From Crambe crambe (lineage: Eukaryota > Porifera > Demospongiae > Poecilosclerida > Crambeidae), in NCBI GenBank assembly GCA_963924555.1, contig OZ004588.1:6483205-6547204 (forward strand): a stretch of DNA of 64,000 nucleotides. The letters are read 5' to 3'. Under the pieces are notes generated by a model, which was not told the DNA's origin, did not search any database, and was given only the letters and a program-made list of their open reading frames with translations. How positions within the stretch are numbered: the first letter of the stretch is position 1; every line of letters starts with the position of its first letter. This document shows positions 1-16,797 of this stretch, in pieces. Position numbers and translations under genes: made by a program.

Positions 1-60
1 TACATAGTTTCAAATTTGTGGATGTTTGTTATCATAATTATTATCTTTGTTGATTCTTGA

Positions 61-5904
<5,844 letters not shown>

Positions 5905-6044
5905 GTCATTTGTTTTTAATGTAACAATTATTGGTAGCTAGCTATAAAGTATTGTCAGAATAATAATTCTTATGATTATTGTAATTGGAAATTACAGTGA
6001 GCTAATCAACTTTGCAATCCATATGGCTAGCTATTATAGAGATA

Positions 6045-6226
6045 CAGTGGAGCCTTCGAGTAAAGGACACTTTGGGATCAGCCACTTTGTCCTTTGTAGA
6101 GAGGTTGGCCCTTTTCTCGGAGGTTAAAAATGCGCTATTGCTATGGGAAAGGGGCCTAAAGAGTACGTCCTTTATTGGGAGGTTGTCCTTTTCTTGGAGG
6201 TCTTATAGCTATCAGAGGTTCCACTG
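6045..6226. mobile_element. 182-bp inverted-repeat element (MITE-like)
   Basis: The ends are CAGTGGAGCCT and AGGTTCCACTG, a near-perfect terminal inverted repeat. The interior holds several GTCCTTT / AAAGGAC words in both orientations. There is no coding capacity. It lies 140 bp after the MARS1 stop codon. A related end (ACAGTGGAACCTCC) occurs near 34350. Class unknown. Confidence 0.7.
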
Positions 6227-6555
6227 TTAGTCCAAAGTGTAACACGTGATCGACATTTCATCCAAGTACGAAAAGGGCAGCTATACTAAGATGGAATTGT
6301 CAAATAGATGTCACTTGTTCATCACCTTTTTTTTTTTGATGTAATGATGAAAATATTATGTAAAAAAATTATAGGAACCATTTCTGAAATAAGTTTGTTG
6401 TTGATGATGATGAATGACCAGAGATGAAAACAGCGATTTAAGTCGCTGTGAAAATGATACAACTTCTTCTTCGTACTCTTCGTACTTGAGTCCTAGCACA
6501 TCCAATGGGGCAATCCATGCCATTTGTACTTAACGGTGAAGTTACTACAACTCTT

Positions 6556-6860
6556 CTACACAGTGATGTTTTACTCGATAGTCTTGACAACATAATTGAA
6601 ACAGTAACATTCGGAACAACTTATGAAGAACAACACCAGCTGCTAACTATATTACACAATACAACCCGTTGATAGTACCAGTGATGTTTTACTCAACAGT
6701 CTTGACAACATAATTGAAACAGTGACTTGGTATTATCAGGACCACAGCATACAGCTGGTGTTCTTACTCCGTTAAACAATCATTGATTGGGGAATTAATT
6801 GTCAATTATGTTGTCTAGACTATTGAGCAAAACATCACTGGTACTATCAACCCTGTAAAA
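6556..6860. repeat. Foldback repeat with arms also found elsewhere
   Basis: The arm AGTGATGTTTTACTC...ACAACATAATTGAAACAG occurs twice directly (about 6560 and 6680) and once inverted (about 6800-6850, TCAATTATGTTGTCTAGACTATTGAGC...). Further single arms lie at about 8815-8900 and 54148-54193. This is a non-coding dispersed element. Confidence 0.75.
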
Positions 6861-6961
6861 GTATGGTAGCTAGCTGCTATGTTGTTGAGGCTACTGAGTA
6901 TGAAATTTTCACTGATAGGAATTTAAATAGCTAGCTGTGTTTCATGATATAATGTGACGAG

Positions 6962-6968
6962 TATAAAA
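6962..6968 (+). promoter_or_regulatory. TATA box of the 7034 gene
   Basis: TATAAAA followed by GAATGAGCACTT, 66 nt before the ATG. The same TATAAAAGAATGAGCACTT string precedes the 9065 gene. Confidence 0.75.
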
Positions 6969-7033
6969 GAATGAGCACTTTTAGCTAAAAACTTCAAATT
7001 TACTTCTTTTTTTAAAAGTCACTAGCTACAACA

Positions 7034-7988
7034 ATGGGTTATTTCAAAGCAGGAGTATTACTGACAGTTCTCGTCATCATTGATGGCATGACCAGTGTTT
7101 CTTCTACTAAAAAAGTGTGCTATGAACTTGAACCTGGACCAGTAGGACCAGCAGGACCATCAGGAGCACCAGGACCAGCAGGACCGCCAGGACCAGCTGG
7201 TATAACCTAATTATCTGTCTAATCATACCCTGGGGTGTAGGCTTCCTATAATTATGGCATCCTTGGTTATTAGACTCAAGCAAAAAAAAAAAAATAATAA
7301 TAATAATAATAATAATAATTACATAGCTAATAAATAAACAAATAAATAGATAAATTTAATAATAATAATAATAGCTAATAATAATAGTAATAAATAAAAA
7401 TGATGTTCCCCTGCAGGAGGTGCTGCTGCCAACTATATCCGCTGGGGGAGGACTAAGTGTCCTCACACACTGGGAACCCAGTTACTCTACAAAGGAGTGG
7501 TGGCTGGATCTTTTTGGAACCAGAAAGGAGGAGGAGGGGAGTATTTGTGTCTGCCTGATCAACCTGAGTTTCTGAAGGTTACTCCTGGTTTCCAAGATCA
7601 TCGGTCCAAAGTGTATGGTGCTGAGTATGAAATGTATTCTAGTCCCCCTGCACTTGGCAATCTTAAAAATTACAATGTCCCCTGTGCTGCATGTTATACT
7701 TCAGTACGTGCTGGAACGATCATGATTCCGGGAAAAACCAGCTGCCCCTCCTCATGGACTAGGGAATACAATGGCTACCTCATGTCTGAGTATGGTTATG
7801 GTAAAGAAGCGTACGGTCACCAACGAATGAACTATCTGTGTGTGGATGCGAATGCAGAATCTGTTCCTGGTAGTGCTGGAAACATCAATGGAGCTGTACT
7901 TTATTTCACTGAAGTGGTTTGTCATGGCATTAAGTGTCCTCCCTATGCAGCAGGCAACGAACTCGCCTGTGTTGTGTGCACCAAATGA
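7034..7988 (+). CDS. Short-chain collagen C4-like secreted protein (copy 1)
   Basis: Two exons, 7034-7199 and 7417-7988 (phase-1 intron holding an AAT microsatellite), encode 245 residues. Residues 1 to about 24 are a signal peptide starting MGYFKAGVLLTVL. A short spacer is followed by seven Gly-X-Y triplets. Exon 2 encodes the array's C-terminal domain: RWGRTKCP, GGGGEYLCLP, PCAACYTS, MIPGKTSCPSSWTREY, a CVDANAES block, CPPYAAG and CVVCTK at the end, ten cysteines in all. Sponge short-chain collagens C4 combine a brief triple helix with this kind of domain and are secreted matrix or spongin-type components. That function is inferred from the family. Unlike the genes from 14092 on, the signal peptide and collagen segment share one exon. 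Confidence 0.88.
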
Positions 7989-8045
7989 ATTCTAGACTAT
8001 GGTGACTTCACTGATTAGTTTAAAGTAGTTTCTATAATGTAGAAT

Positions 8046-8360
8046 TGATGACTTTACTGATTAGTTCTATAATGTAGGATTGATGACTTTACTGATTAGT
8101 TCTATAATGTAGGATTGATGACTTTACTGATTAGTTCTATAATGTAGGATTGATGACTTTACTGATTAGTTCTATAATGTAGGATTGATGACTTTACTGA
8201 TTAGTTCTATAATGTAGGATTGATGACTTTACTGATTAGTTCTATAATGTAGGATTGATGACTTTACTGATTAGTTCTATAATGTAGGATTGATGACTTT
8301 ACTGATTAGTTCTATAATGTAGGATTGATGACTTTACTGATTAGTTCTATAATGTAGGAT
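8046..8360. repeat. 35-bp minisatellite (9 copies)
   Basis: Nine near-identical 35-bp units beginning TGATGACTTTACTGATTAGT, directly after copy 1. The unit resembles the 3' flank of the gene (GGTGACTTCACTGATTAG), so it probably expanded from that flank. Confidence 0.95.
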
Positions 8361-8599
8361 TGATGTTTTCTATATATGTTCATATCCAATACGTAAATCA
8401 TGCATGCCAGCAGCAGCAAGATGTTAGTCATACCTAACAAGCCAGCCAAAAATGATAATTATTAGCTACCAGTTATAATAACTGATTAAAATAGTGTACA
8501 TGACTGTTAATAGAAGTCACTAACCTACAGTTTGCTGTAGCTAGCTTCAGGATGGGATTTCTCTCACATGCTACAGGTAAAAGATTTCCGAGTACAATA

Positions 8600-8690
8600 G
8601 TGTGTGTATATACTAATAGTGTGTGTATATACTAATAGTGTGTGTATATACTAATAGTGTGTGTATATACTAATAGTGTGTGTATATGTT
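8600..8690. repeat. 19-bp minisatellite
   Basis: About five tandem copies of a 19-bp unit containing ACTAATAGTGTGTGTATAT. Confidence 0.9.
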
Positions 8691-9013
8691 TTACTTGTAT
8701 AATTGTTGGAATGCCGCCATGCGCCAGTCCTCTCACCTTTGACACCTTTGGCACTGCTATTGACATTCAACCGTGTTATTAGGGCCATAGGATACAGCTA
8801 GCTGGTGTTGTTCTTTGATAGCAAAACATCACTGGTTGGGAAATTAATTGTTACTGTTTCAATTATGTTGTCTAGACTATTGAGCAAAACATAACTTGTA
8901 CTAATCAACCATGTAAAAGATCTGTTGCATACAGCTTGTACTTTTCGTTTATTAATGTTGTTGAGGCTAGTGGTAAATTTCACTGATAGGAAATTAAATA
9001 GCTTGCTAGTAGC

Positions 9014-9020
9014 TATAAAA
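9014..9020 (+). promoter_or_regulatory. TATA box of the 9065 gene
   Basis: TATAAAA followed by GAATGAGCAC, 45 nt before the ATG. It closely resembles the promoter at 6962. Confidence 0.75.
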
Positions 9021-9064
9021 GAATGAGCACTTTAGCTTAAAAAATTTCAAACTTCACTACAAAA

Positions 9065-10362
9065 ATGGGCTATTTCAAAGCACGAGTATTAATGACAGTT
9101 CTCATCATCATGACTGGGGTTTCCTCTGAGGGTGAACCGGGACCACCAGGAGAAAGAGGAGACAGGGGAGCAACCGGAGCACCAGGAGCACCAGGAGAAA
9201 GTGGTCCACCAGGAGCAAAAGGAGCACCAGGAGCACCAGGAGAAAGGGGTCTATCAGGAGATACAGGAGCACCAGGAGCACCAGGAGAAAGGGGACCACC
9301 AGGAAATAGAGGAGAAATAGGAGAAAGGGGACCACCAGGAGATACAGGAACACCAGGAGATACAGGACCATCAGGAGCACCAGGAGAAACAGGACCACCA
9401 GGACCATCAGGACCACCAGGATCACCAGCAACAGGACGTCAGGGTAGCTATAATTATATGACTTAGAGCAATCCCATCTTTAATTTTAATTATGTTGTTG
9501 AGGCTACATCACTGATGAGAAATAATGGTAGCTAGCATGGGCTACCTCAAAGTGGTGAGTACATAAAAGACTGAGCACTTCATAGCTAATTATAAGCAAC
9601 TTTATTAATCGCTACAAAAATGGGCTACCTCAAAGCAGGAGTATTAAGCAATGACAGTTCTTGTTTATCATTGATGGCATGACCATACTATTTTAAATTT
9701 GAACCTGGACCAGCAGGCCCTCAAGGACCAGCTGGACCACAAGGACCATCTGGTATAGGGAGCAAGGTGCTCACTTAATAATTTTGTGTCTATGACTCTC
9801 TCAAATTTTAGGAATGACCTACACCAGGTGGGGGAAGTCCACCTGTCCCAAAGGTACTTCACTCGTGTACACTGGTCAAATTGCTGGGACTCATCATTCT
9901 CAAACTGGTGGTGGCGCTAACTTAGTTTGTCTATCAATGTCTCCTCAGTTTCTGAGTTCTACCCCTGGGGTGCAACATGGTAGAGGCTTCCTCTATGGAA
10001 CTCAATTTCAAACAGGACCACCACATCGTGCAGATACTGGTCCATTTTCACGTGTTAGTCAGTATAATTCTCCATGTGCTGTATGCTTCTCTGATCAAAA
10101 GGCGACTTCCATCATGATACCTGGTCGAACCTCATGTCCATCTAATTGGTCTTTTGAATATCACGGCTACCTCATGTCTGAACGCTATGATAATCCACAC
10201 ACTGGAATGTTCGAGTGCTTTGATTCCAATCCTTTCATAATAGGAAGTCAAAAGGGTACTTACAGTCTTGTTTATCATGTGGAAGTTGATTGTAACCACG
10301 ACATTGCCTGTCCTCCATACGTTGCTGGAAAAGAAATTACCTGTGTTGTATGCTCAAAATAG
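9065..10362 (+). CDS. Short-chain collagen C4-like protein with the longest helix (copy 2)
   Basis: Proposed join 9065-9443 and 9812-10362, encoding 309 residues. Exon 1 encodes a signal peptide ([16 protein letters not shown]) and about 33 uninterrupted Gly-X-Y triplets rich in GAP, GER and GPP. It ends in a phase-1 GT donor. Exon 2 encodes a divergent C-domain with the same ten cysteines: [53 protein letters not shown]. The join is inferred from matching phase and domain order. The intervening DNA holds a second, broken first exon (9620), so the C-exon may originally have belonged to that promoter. If unspliced, exon 1 would make a 133-residue collagen ending at 9466. Confidence 0.7.
9620..9752 (+). 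pseudogene. Orphan, frameshifted signal/collagen exon
   Basis: An ATG with the usual start (MGYLKAGVL), preceded by a promoter-like ACATAAAAGACTGAGCACTT at about 9560. Small insertions relative to copy 1 shift the frame to a TGA after about 20 codons. The downstream EPG...GPQGPSG collagen segment and its GT donor survive in another frame. It lies inside the intron proposed for copy 2. Confidence 0.7.
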
Positions 10363-11130
10363 AAATACATACTGCTGCATTGATTTATTCTGTTTAAATA
10401 TCTTTTTTTTGTTTACATATCAAAACTAGCTTAGTTCTTATGTCAAAATCAAGCTAATCCTTTCATAAATTCAATACTGTATAATGTAGTGAAAAATATT
10501 TTTTCAGAATAAAAAAATCAGTACACAATAATTATAATTTAACTAAAATCAACCCCCCCCCCCCCCCCCCCCCCCATCACAAAGATTAATATGAGTGATG
10601 ACCATTACCAAATCATGATAGTGTGTAATGTCAAAGTACATTCCACTACATCTCCCTCCACAAGCACCACGAGGGATCATAAAATGTACGTGGGACAGAG
10701 ATTCTCCCAGACCTAGGGTAAGTCAGGTGGTTGGTTATAGGGTTGAATAAATTATGCTAAAATTTTCCCCTATTATTCTTAAGCACTAACATAATTATTC
10801 CCAATATTTTGCCCAAAGTATTCTTTAAAACATTTAATGAGAATGCAACAAGATTACAAGAAAGGATTTTATGAGTGCCTATAGTTATACAGTGAAGACT
10901 CCACATAGCCTTAAGTGCATCATGGAAATGTGATGACCACAGTCACTTACATCAACATGCTTGGATGACACTGTGGTCTGGTTACCACCATATTGCTTGT
11001 AAAGTTGTACTCCAGTTGCATTATCATACACATACAGAATTTCGGCCTAAAATGTTCCGTATTATTCCCCTGATTCTTTGGCATAGCTACCTATTATTCT
11101 CAATATTATGCTAGCATTCAAGCCTAGTTG
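10363..11130. other. Non-coding stretch with poly-C and a dispersed repeat
   Basis: No supported gene. It holds a C run at about 10553-10575. A segment of about 100 bp at 10630-10720 (CCACTACATCTCCC...CACGAGGGATCAT) recurs at 54655-54750. Confidence 0.7.
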
Positions 11131-11139
11131 GTTAATGGG

Positions 11140-11225
11140 GTGTGGTGCGAAGATCATGATTCCCAGGGAAAGTCAACTGCACCTCCTCATGGACTAGAGA
11201 ATTATGGCTACCTCATGACAGCATT
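11140..11225 (+). pseudogene. Relic of the C-terminal exon
   Basis: DNA matching the [15 protein letters not shown]...GYLMT coding segment of the array genes, with frame damage and no flanking exon. It shows the array once had a member here. Confidence 0.75.
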
Positions 11226-11274
11226 ATCAGAGCTGTCAAGCTAGCTAGTGTTGTATATAATAATTATGATTGTA

Positions 11275-11653
11275 CATAGGCGGAGGAACATAAATTTACC
11301 TGGGGGGGGGGGGGGAACAACCCCAAACCCCCATTGCACCATGTGTACCAACAATAGTTGTGATTTAATTAAGTCAAAATTCAGTCAACACAAACAAGTT
11401 ATATACGTAACAGTATGACTTCTAATAGATACCAAAATAAAGCAATTAGCAATCAAGCTGCTGCAACAGTTTAAGTGACTAACTTAGCCTCATGTGTGAA
11501 TGATTTTCAATAGAGTTCACTTTGCACATGCAATCATGTACGTAGCTATAAGTATCTATAAGTATAACTGTCTCCTACAATGACTTAATAGTTGATTGAA
11601 ATCTTGGGGGGGGGGGGGCAAAACCCCTGGCCCCCCTGGTTCCTGTGCCTATG
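11275..11653. mobile_element. 379-bp MITE-like element, 5-bp target duplication
   Basis: The ends are CATAGGCGGAGGAAC and GTTCCTGTGCCTATG (imperfect inverted repeat), flanked by TTGTA on both sides. It carries G runs near each end (about 11305 and 11608). No coding capacity. It is related by its ends to the elements at 26337 and 27976. Confidence 0.75.
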
Positions 11654-12129
11654 TTGTAACTACAACCAACAGAACTGTAACTTAGTCTAACTACGTATGA
11701 CTTTTGTAAATCTAGCTAGTCATGTACAGTATTTTTGGATTAATCAGCTATTATGGTAATGCCTGTATAAATGGATGTGACTGACATTTGTCTGCTGCTG
11801 GCATGCATGATTCATTGAATATGAACATGATAGTCAACATAAAATTTTAATCAAAGCATAATTTTTGAGTAAATATTACTCCCTGGGACTCTCACATATG
11901 TACTGCAGGTAAAAGATTTCCGAGTGCAAAAGTGTTTTTAGTGATAGTTAGTTACTGGTTGTTGAGAAAAATATCAAGCTATAATATGTTCCATGGTTTT
12001 AATGTGGTGAGTATGCTAGCTATGTGCGTTCATAATTTTTAGACCTTCTATGATAGTAAGTACTAAGATGACAAGTGCCTAAAAAAGCAGAAATATTTTG
12101 TAATTTTGGATGGAAATATCAAGCTAATT

Positions 12130-12245
12130 GGGCCAGCTCATCATCACTGATGGTACATGGTACGACTGGAGTGGATCTCGTTCCTATATGTGTTATGAAA
12201 TTTCACTTGGTGGACCACCAGGACCACAAGGCCCTTGCAATGTCA
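12130..12245 (+). pseudogene. Possible collagen-exon relic
   Basis: A TGTGTTATGAAATTTCACTTGG...CCACCAGGACCACAAGG segment resembles the spacer plus Gly-Pro triplets of copies 1 and 2. It is short and lacks other exons. Confidence 0.45.
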
Positions 12246-12249
12246 TGTT

Positions 12250-13040
12250 GTGGATCATGTGCCCTCTATAGTGTATGGTCCTATTTTATAGGAAGTGGGG
12301 ATTTGTGGAATGCAGTTTATACAATGTTGTGATTCTAGCTTTGCTAGGTGCAAGGTACGTACAGGGGCATGACACGCTCATGTATTATTGCAAGCATGGA
12401 ACGTTATAAAAAGACCATGATTGTAACTGCCATCAAGATAACAAGCTGTAGCTATACTGTCTAATAAGGAAGTCAAGCTGATCTGATCCACTACATAATG
12501 GGCAAGCTTGTTCTGGATTCATGAAAGCAGGAATCAACATGATAGCAAATGGCATTGGTTTTGAGTGAGTGGACTGGTACAGATCTGGTCTTCAGAGAGA
12601 TTAGTGGCAATTGAGTTAGTCCTCTAATTAGGGATTATACTCTAATTAGCTATTAATTAATACAGACGGATAGCTAATGATTTTCCTATTATGAATACTT
12701 AAAAGAGAGAATTATAGGGTAGGACCCTCTTCTCCTCTGGCCATGCCAACTAGCTCTTATGATTACATGTATCAACTAATTGTGGTAGCTATATGGTGTA
12801 TCCACCACTCTGATTGGTCCGGTTTTCATCAGACCACTTTTATATTATCCAATCACCACTACGAAACACCACACACACCTGAGTCATCAATCAAAATTCA
12901 CACTAGCATAACTTTACTGATCAAAAAGTAGGCATGGCCATCCAAAAATTTCCACACACAAGCGCACCGGACCAATCAAAATTCTGTCTGACACAATACA
13001 ATTAATCATGGACACAAAGTAATTATTTTTTAATCTTTTT
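12250..13040. other. No recognised gene
   Basis: AT-rich DNA with short ORFs only. The segment around 12725-12760 (TCTCCTCTGGCCATGCCAAC) matches 33270-33300 and, loosely, 25570, so it is part of the repeated 3' flank of the array units. Confidence 0.6.
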
Positions 13041-13044
13041 TTTT

Positions 13045-13560
13045 TTAATCGTGAGTTGTGTTGGCAGTTTTGAGATAGTGTTTATAAGTGTGGAAGATTA
13101 TAGACTGTCATCTGTTGCTATAGCTACCTTTGTAGTAACACTTCGGGTCAATGGTGGGGAGCCATATTTGCAAGCAGCTGCTGCTTATAGTAAAAATTCC
13201 TCGGAGTTCACCTTTCATCTCAGAGTAAACACTTGGGGTCAATAGCTATGGGTCGCCATTATTATGTTAGCGGAACCACACTGACAAGTGAAGGTTCAAA
13301 ACTACTTGTAGTACTAACAGTTACTGTGATGCAGGTCTGGAATTATCCTTCATCTTGGAGTAAACAATGGGTCCCCAGATGTTCATGGTTCAGCCATAAA
13401 TATGGACTGGTTTACAAGTGATGAACCACAAATGAAAGTTCAAAGCTGTTTGTAGTAACTGTGATGCATGAGTTATCCTAAACACTGTTGGGGTCACCAC
13501 TATTGGGGTCATGAGTGCATATTGCTACTTACCTAATTTTTGGTGAGTCTTTAGCTTACC
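13045..13560. repeat. Dispersed repeat of about 500 bp (copy 1 of 3)
   Basis: It contains words such as GGGGAGCCATATTTGCAAG, CAGAGTAAACACTTGG and GGTTCAAA...CTGTGATGCA. These recur in the same order at about 25800-26180 and 33520-33920, and in part at about 54310-54360. No long ORF. Confidence 0.7.
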
Positions 13561-13613
13561 AGTCAGTTAAATACATTGTATGTAGTGAAGCTCATGTGAA
13601 CATTATTTCAATT

Positions 13614-13721
13614 TGGGGGGGGGGGGGGGGGGGGGTGGGGGTCAATGGAACTCGATTCTATTTCACTGATGCAGAAGTGTATTGAACTCCCTCCCTATGC
13701 TGTGCTGTGTGCACTAAATGA
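13614..13721 (+). pseudogene. Poly-G tract and 3' relic of a C-exon
   Basis: A G run (13614-13635) is followed by a decayed 3' end of the C-terminal exon (coding remains of the NG...FYFT...EVY block and the CTK-TGA end, stop at 13719-13721) with an internal deletion. Confidence 0.65.
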
Positions 13722-13978
13722 ATATAGTGACTATAACAATTCGACTGTTGCTTGAATGTTGCTGTACCAAAATGTAGGTTGTGGTAATATTTTAATATAG
13801 AGTTCATATAGAGTTCATTTAAACTTGCCACATTCGGGTAGTACTGATAAACTCCATGGAGAGGGTTGAAGGGGGAGGGGGGAATTTAAACTCAATTAAG
13901 GGATTTACGTACATATTAGGTATAGCTAAACAATACTCACCATGAATATGGTTGAATAAGTCCATGGTACGTAGCTAT

Positions 13979-14045
13979 CTGGAGGGCAATATTAATATTG
14001 AACCCCTGAATACACCTGGTGAAGTATAAAAGAGCATGACTTTGA
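13979..14045 (+). promoter_or_regulatory. Array promoter module, 14092 gene
   Basis: GGAGGGCAAT, then TTGAACCCCT, then ACACCTGGTG, then TATAAAAGAGCATGAC (TATA at 14025-14031). The same ordered blocks precede most array members. Confidence 0.8.
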
Positions 14046-14091
14046 GTAGCGTAGATCATTAGCTAGCTAAAAATCACTTGCTGGTTCTAAA

Positions 14092-15180
14092 ATGGGATAC
14101 ATCAAAGCAGGAGTAATATTGACAGTTCTCACCATCACCATCCTGAGTGAAACAGGTTAGGATAGCATAACTATAGAAAATGACACATTGTTCTCATTGT
14201 CAAGGATAAGAGTCTGACCTGGCCTCTAATCTTCATGTCATATTCTACGTGTTTTTGCAGCTAAAGCCCACATTGTTGTTCCCTCTAATGGTACATCCAT
14301 ACAGCATCAAAATGGAGTAACTAGGGTCATTAGTAGTGCCAGGGTGGAAGTCATTACAGGACCTGGTGTGTCTGGACTACAAGCTCCATCAGGACCTCGA
14401 GGACCACCAGGGCCTCGAGGATCACCAGGGCCTCAAGGATCACCAGGTGAGATCAAGGTCCATACCAACGTACGTACTAATGTAGTGTCAGACTTCCCTA
14501 TGGCCACATAGATGCATAGCGTTGATCCTTATTACACCAATGTAATGTACTAGCTACGTATAGTGATGGCACAGGATAGTTACATGTATGGTAGATTTCA
14601 TTCATCTCAAGTGTCAACTGTAGGAGGGGTCAACTACATTCGTTGGGGGAGGACTACATGTCCTGACACAGAGGGAACCCAGTTAGTCTACAGTGGAGTG
14701 ACAGCTGGATCACATCATCGCCAAAAAGGAGGAGGAGCTGAGTACCTATGCCTACCTGGTCAACCAGAATTTCTGCGAGTTACTCCTGGTCACCAATCAG
14801 TTCGTAATAAACTGTATGGTGCTGGTTATCAAACAAATGATAATTCTCCTGCATTTGGTAACATGTTTAACCATAATGCTCCCTGTGCTGCATGTTCTAC
14901 TTCAGCACGTGGTCAGAAGATCATGATCCCAGGGAAAGTCAACTGCACCTCTTCATGGACCAGAGAGTACTATGGCTACCTCATGACAGAACGTACTCAT
15001 AATGTTCATTTACGATCATCCTATGTGTGTGTAGATGTGAATGCAGAATCAGTCCCTGGTAGTGCTGGCTTTAACTACAATGGAGCTCTACTGGACTTCA
15101 CTGAAGTAGTTTGCAGTGGCATTCACTGTCCTCCCTACACGGCAGGATATGAACTACCCTGTGTCGTGTGCACCAAATGA
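14092..15180 (+). CDS. Short-chain collagen C4-like secreted protein (copy 3)
   Basis: Exons 14092-14155, 14261-14446 and 14624-15180; introns in phase 1; 268 residues. Exon 1 is a signal peptide (MGYIKAGVILTVLTITILSE). Exon 2 encodes a spacer ([15 protein letters not shown]) and six Gly-X-Y triplets ([18 protein letters not shown]). Exon 3 encodes the ten-cysteine C-domain from [14 protein letters not shown] to CVVCTK. It heads the first of the 3.1-3.4 kb repeated units. Unlike the next three copies, its first intron lacks the 380-bp element. An upstream in-frame extension of exon 3 to an ATG at 14563 is open, but the splice site used by all paralogues is at 14624. Confidence 0.88.
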
Positions 15181-15568
15181 AGACAATTTTCTCAATTATT
15201 GCTGTGCATAGCTAACTAGTAGTTAGTGGTGAAACTACTGTATCATATAACTCTATAACTATAGCATGTAGTTACAGTTTCAGTTTGAAATTCTCTTTCA
15301 TGAAAGATACATTTTTTGACACTTCTGAATCCACTAGCAGTTTAGGGTGCATTGCATGTACATAGCTACCAATTCAACCCCTCTTAGGTCACCCACTTAG
15401 GTCCTACGTACGCACATAGCTAGTCACTCGTCATGCATGAGGGCATCAAGAATTAACCTCTACATAATATCACCTAAATCTCTTAATGGTTTCCATGGAA
15501 GTGTAGGGTGACAGAAGGTCTTGCTTTTACGTGGTTGTGTACGATGCTTAAAAAAATTTTTTTTGTTG

Positions 15569-15632
15569 AAAGTTACTGCTGGCATTAAGTGTCCTCCCTA
15601 TATGCAGCAGGCAATGAGCTCTCCTGTGTAAA
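15569..15632 (+). pseudogene. Internally deleted C-exon relic
   Basis: A TTACTGCTGG fragment (mid-domain) is fused directly to CATTAAGTGTCCTCCCTAT (domain end). Identical relics lie at 18698-18762 and 22097-22160, one per duplicated unit. Confidence 0.75.
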
Positions 15633-15654
15633 TGAATTCTAGACTACTATGCAT

Positions 15655-15785
15655 AACTCTATGGTGACTTCAAATTAGAGTAGCTATAGAGTGATTGTAA
15701 TTTGGAGTGTGTCTATGTATATGGTGACTTCACATTAGAGTAGCTATAGAGTGATTATAATTTGGAGTGTGTCTATGTATAGGAT
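15655..15785. repeat. 60-bp minisatellite (2 copies)
   Basis: The unit has TGGTGACTTCACATTAGAGT and GTGATTGTAATTTGGAGTG. It is expanded to about six copies at 18780-19150 and degenerate at 22185-22330. A single copy follows many right-hand genes. Confidence 0.85.
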
Positions 15786-15978
15786 TGTGGCTGTATATAT
15801 TATGATAACTATACATTGTGGTAACATTATCACAAATTCACAACCACGTTTGGGAGTATTAAGCTAGACTCTAGAATTGGGGGGGGGGGGAATTTAAATT
15901 TCAGGGGATTTATATGTAACATGTAGGCTAAATTCTGGAGGGCAATTTAATCTTGAACCCCTAGACACACATGGTGCA

Positions 15979-16531
15979 TGAGGATTGTCAATACTGTGGA
16001 GGTTACCATGTAGAACTGGATTATCAGGACCAGCTTTTTTATCTTGATTAACCCATAACTAGCAACACTGATGGTAAGTGTTTCCAGGAACCTATAGGAT
16101 TTTAGCAATGTCCCCTTATTTGCAGGAGGGCCAACTATATTCGTTGGGGAATTGAGGATTACATGTTCTGACACACTATAGTGGAGTGACTGGCATCTGA
16201 ACCCAGTTAGAATGGCAGCTGCTGGAAATGATCATGCTAGTATGCAGCATAATAGCCGGCTAAAGTCCTCCTGCTTTTTCCTTCTTTTTCCTTGTGTTGC
16301 ATGTTCTACTTCAGCACATGGTGCAAAGATCATGGTCCCAGGGAAAGTGAACTGTACCTCCTCATGGACCAGAGAGTAATATGGATATACCTCATGACAC
16401 AACTTAATTAATGATCGCCAATACAATATCCTATGTGATATGGATGTGGATGCACTTATTCCTGGTAGTGCTGCAAATGTCCTATTATATGCAGCAGCAA
16501 TGAGCTCTCCTGTGCCGTGTGCACCGAATGA
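15979..16531 (+). pseudogene. Array pseudogene, promoter fused to exon 2
   Basis: Upstream promoter DNA (TTGAACCCCTAGACACACATGGTG) runs straight into the end of exon 2 (AGGATTGTCAATACTG). The TATA box, exon 1 and most of exon 2 are missing. The C-exon (16126-16531) has several stops and deletions but keeps its acceptor and the terminal ACCGAATGA. The same pseudogene recurs in the next two units. Confidence 0.85.
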
Positions 16532-16728
16532 TTTATTTGACTGTTTAATTACCTGAAATGCAGGTCGTGGTAACAATAATCATATTGAGTGGTAAATTAA
16601 CTAACCACATTAGCTATTATAATATGGACTCCATTGGAAGGGAGGGGGTACTTTAAACAGCTCTCTTATTGGATTTTAGAGGGCATATAATATATCTTTT
16701 GAAGCCCTAGATACTACATGGTGGAGCA

Positions 16729-16736
16729 TATAAAAA
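16729..16736 (+). promoter_or_regulatory. TATA box of the 16798 gene
   Basis: GGTGGAGCATATAAAAAGCATGACT, preceded by the GAGGGCATATAA / GAAGCCCTAGATAC variant of the shared upstream block, 62 nt before the ATG. Confidence 0.75.
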
Positions 16737-16797
16737 GCATGACTCGAGTAGATCACTAGCTGTAGCTAAACATTCTTAGCGATTTGCTGGTTTTGAA

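Noticed and set aside
8046-8360. Regular 35-bp repeats considered as a CRISPR-like array
   Set aside because: The repeats are contiguous with no unique spacers, in a eukaryotic setting. This is a minisatellite.
9108-9431. Long leucine/valine-rich open frame on the minus strand
   Set aside because: It is the antisense shadow of the Gly-X-Y repeat (CCA/GGA codons read as leucine and valine codons).
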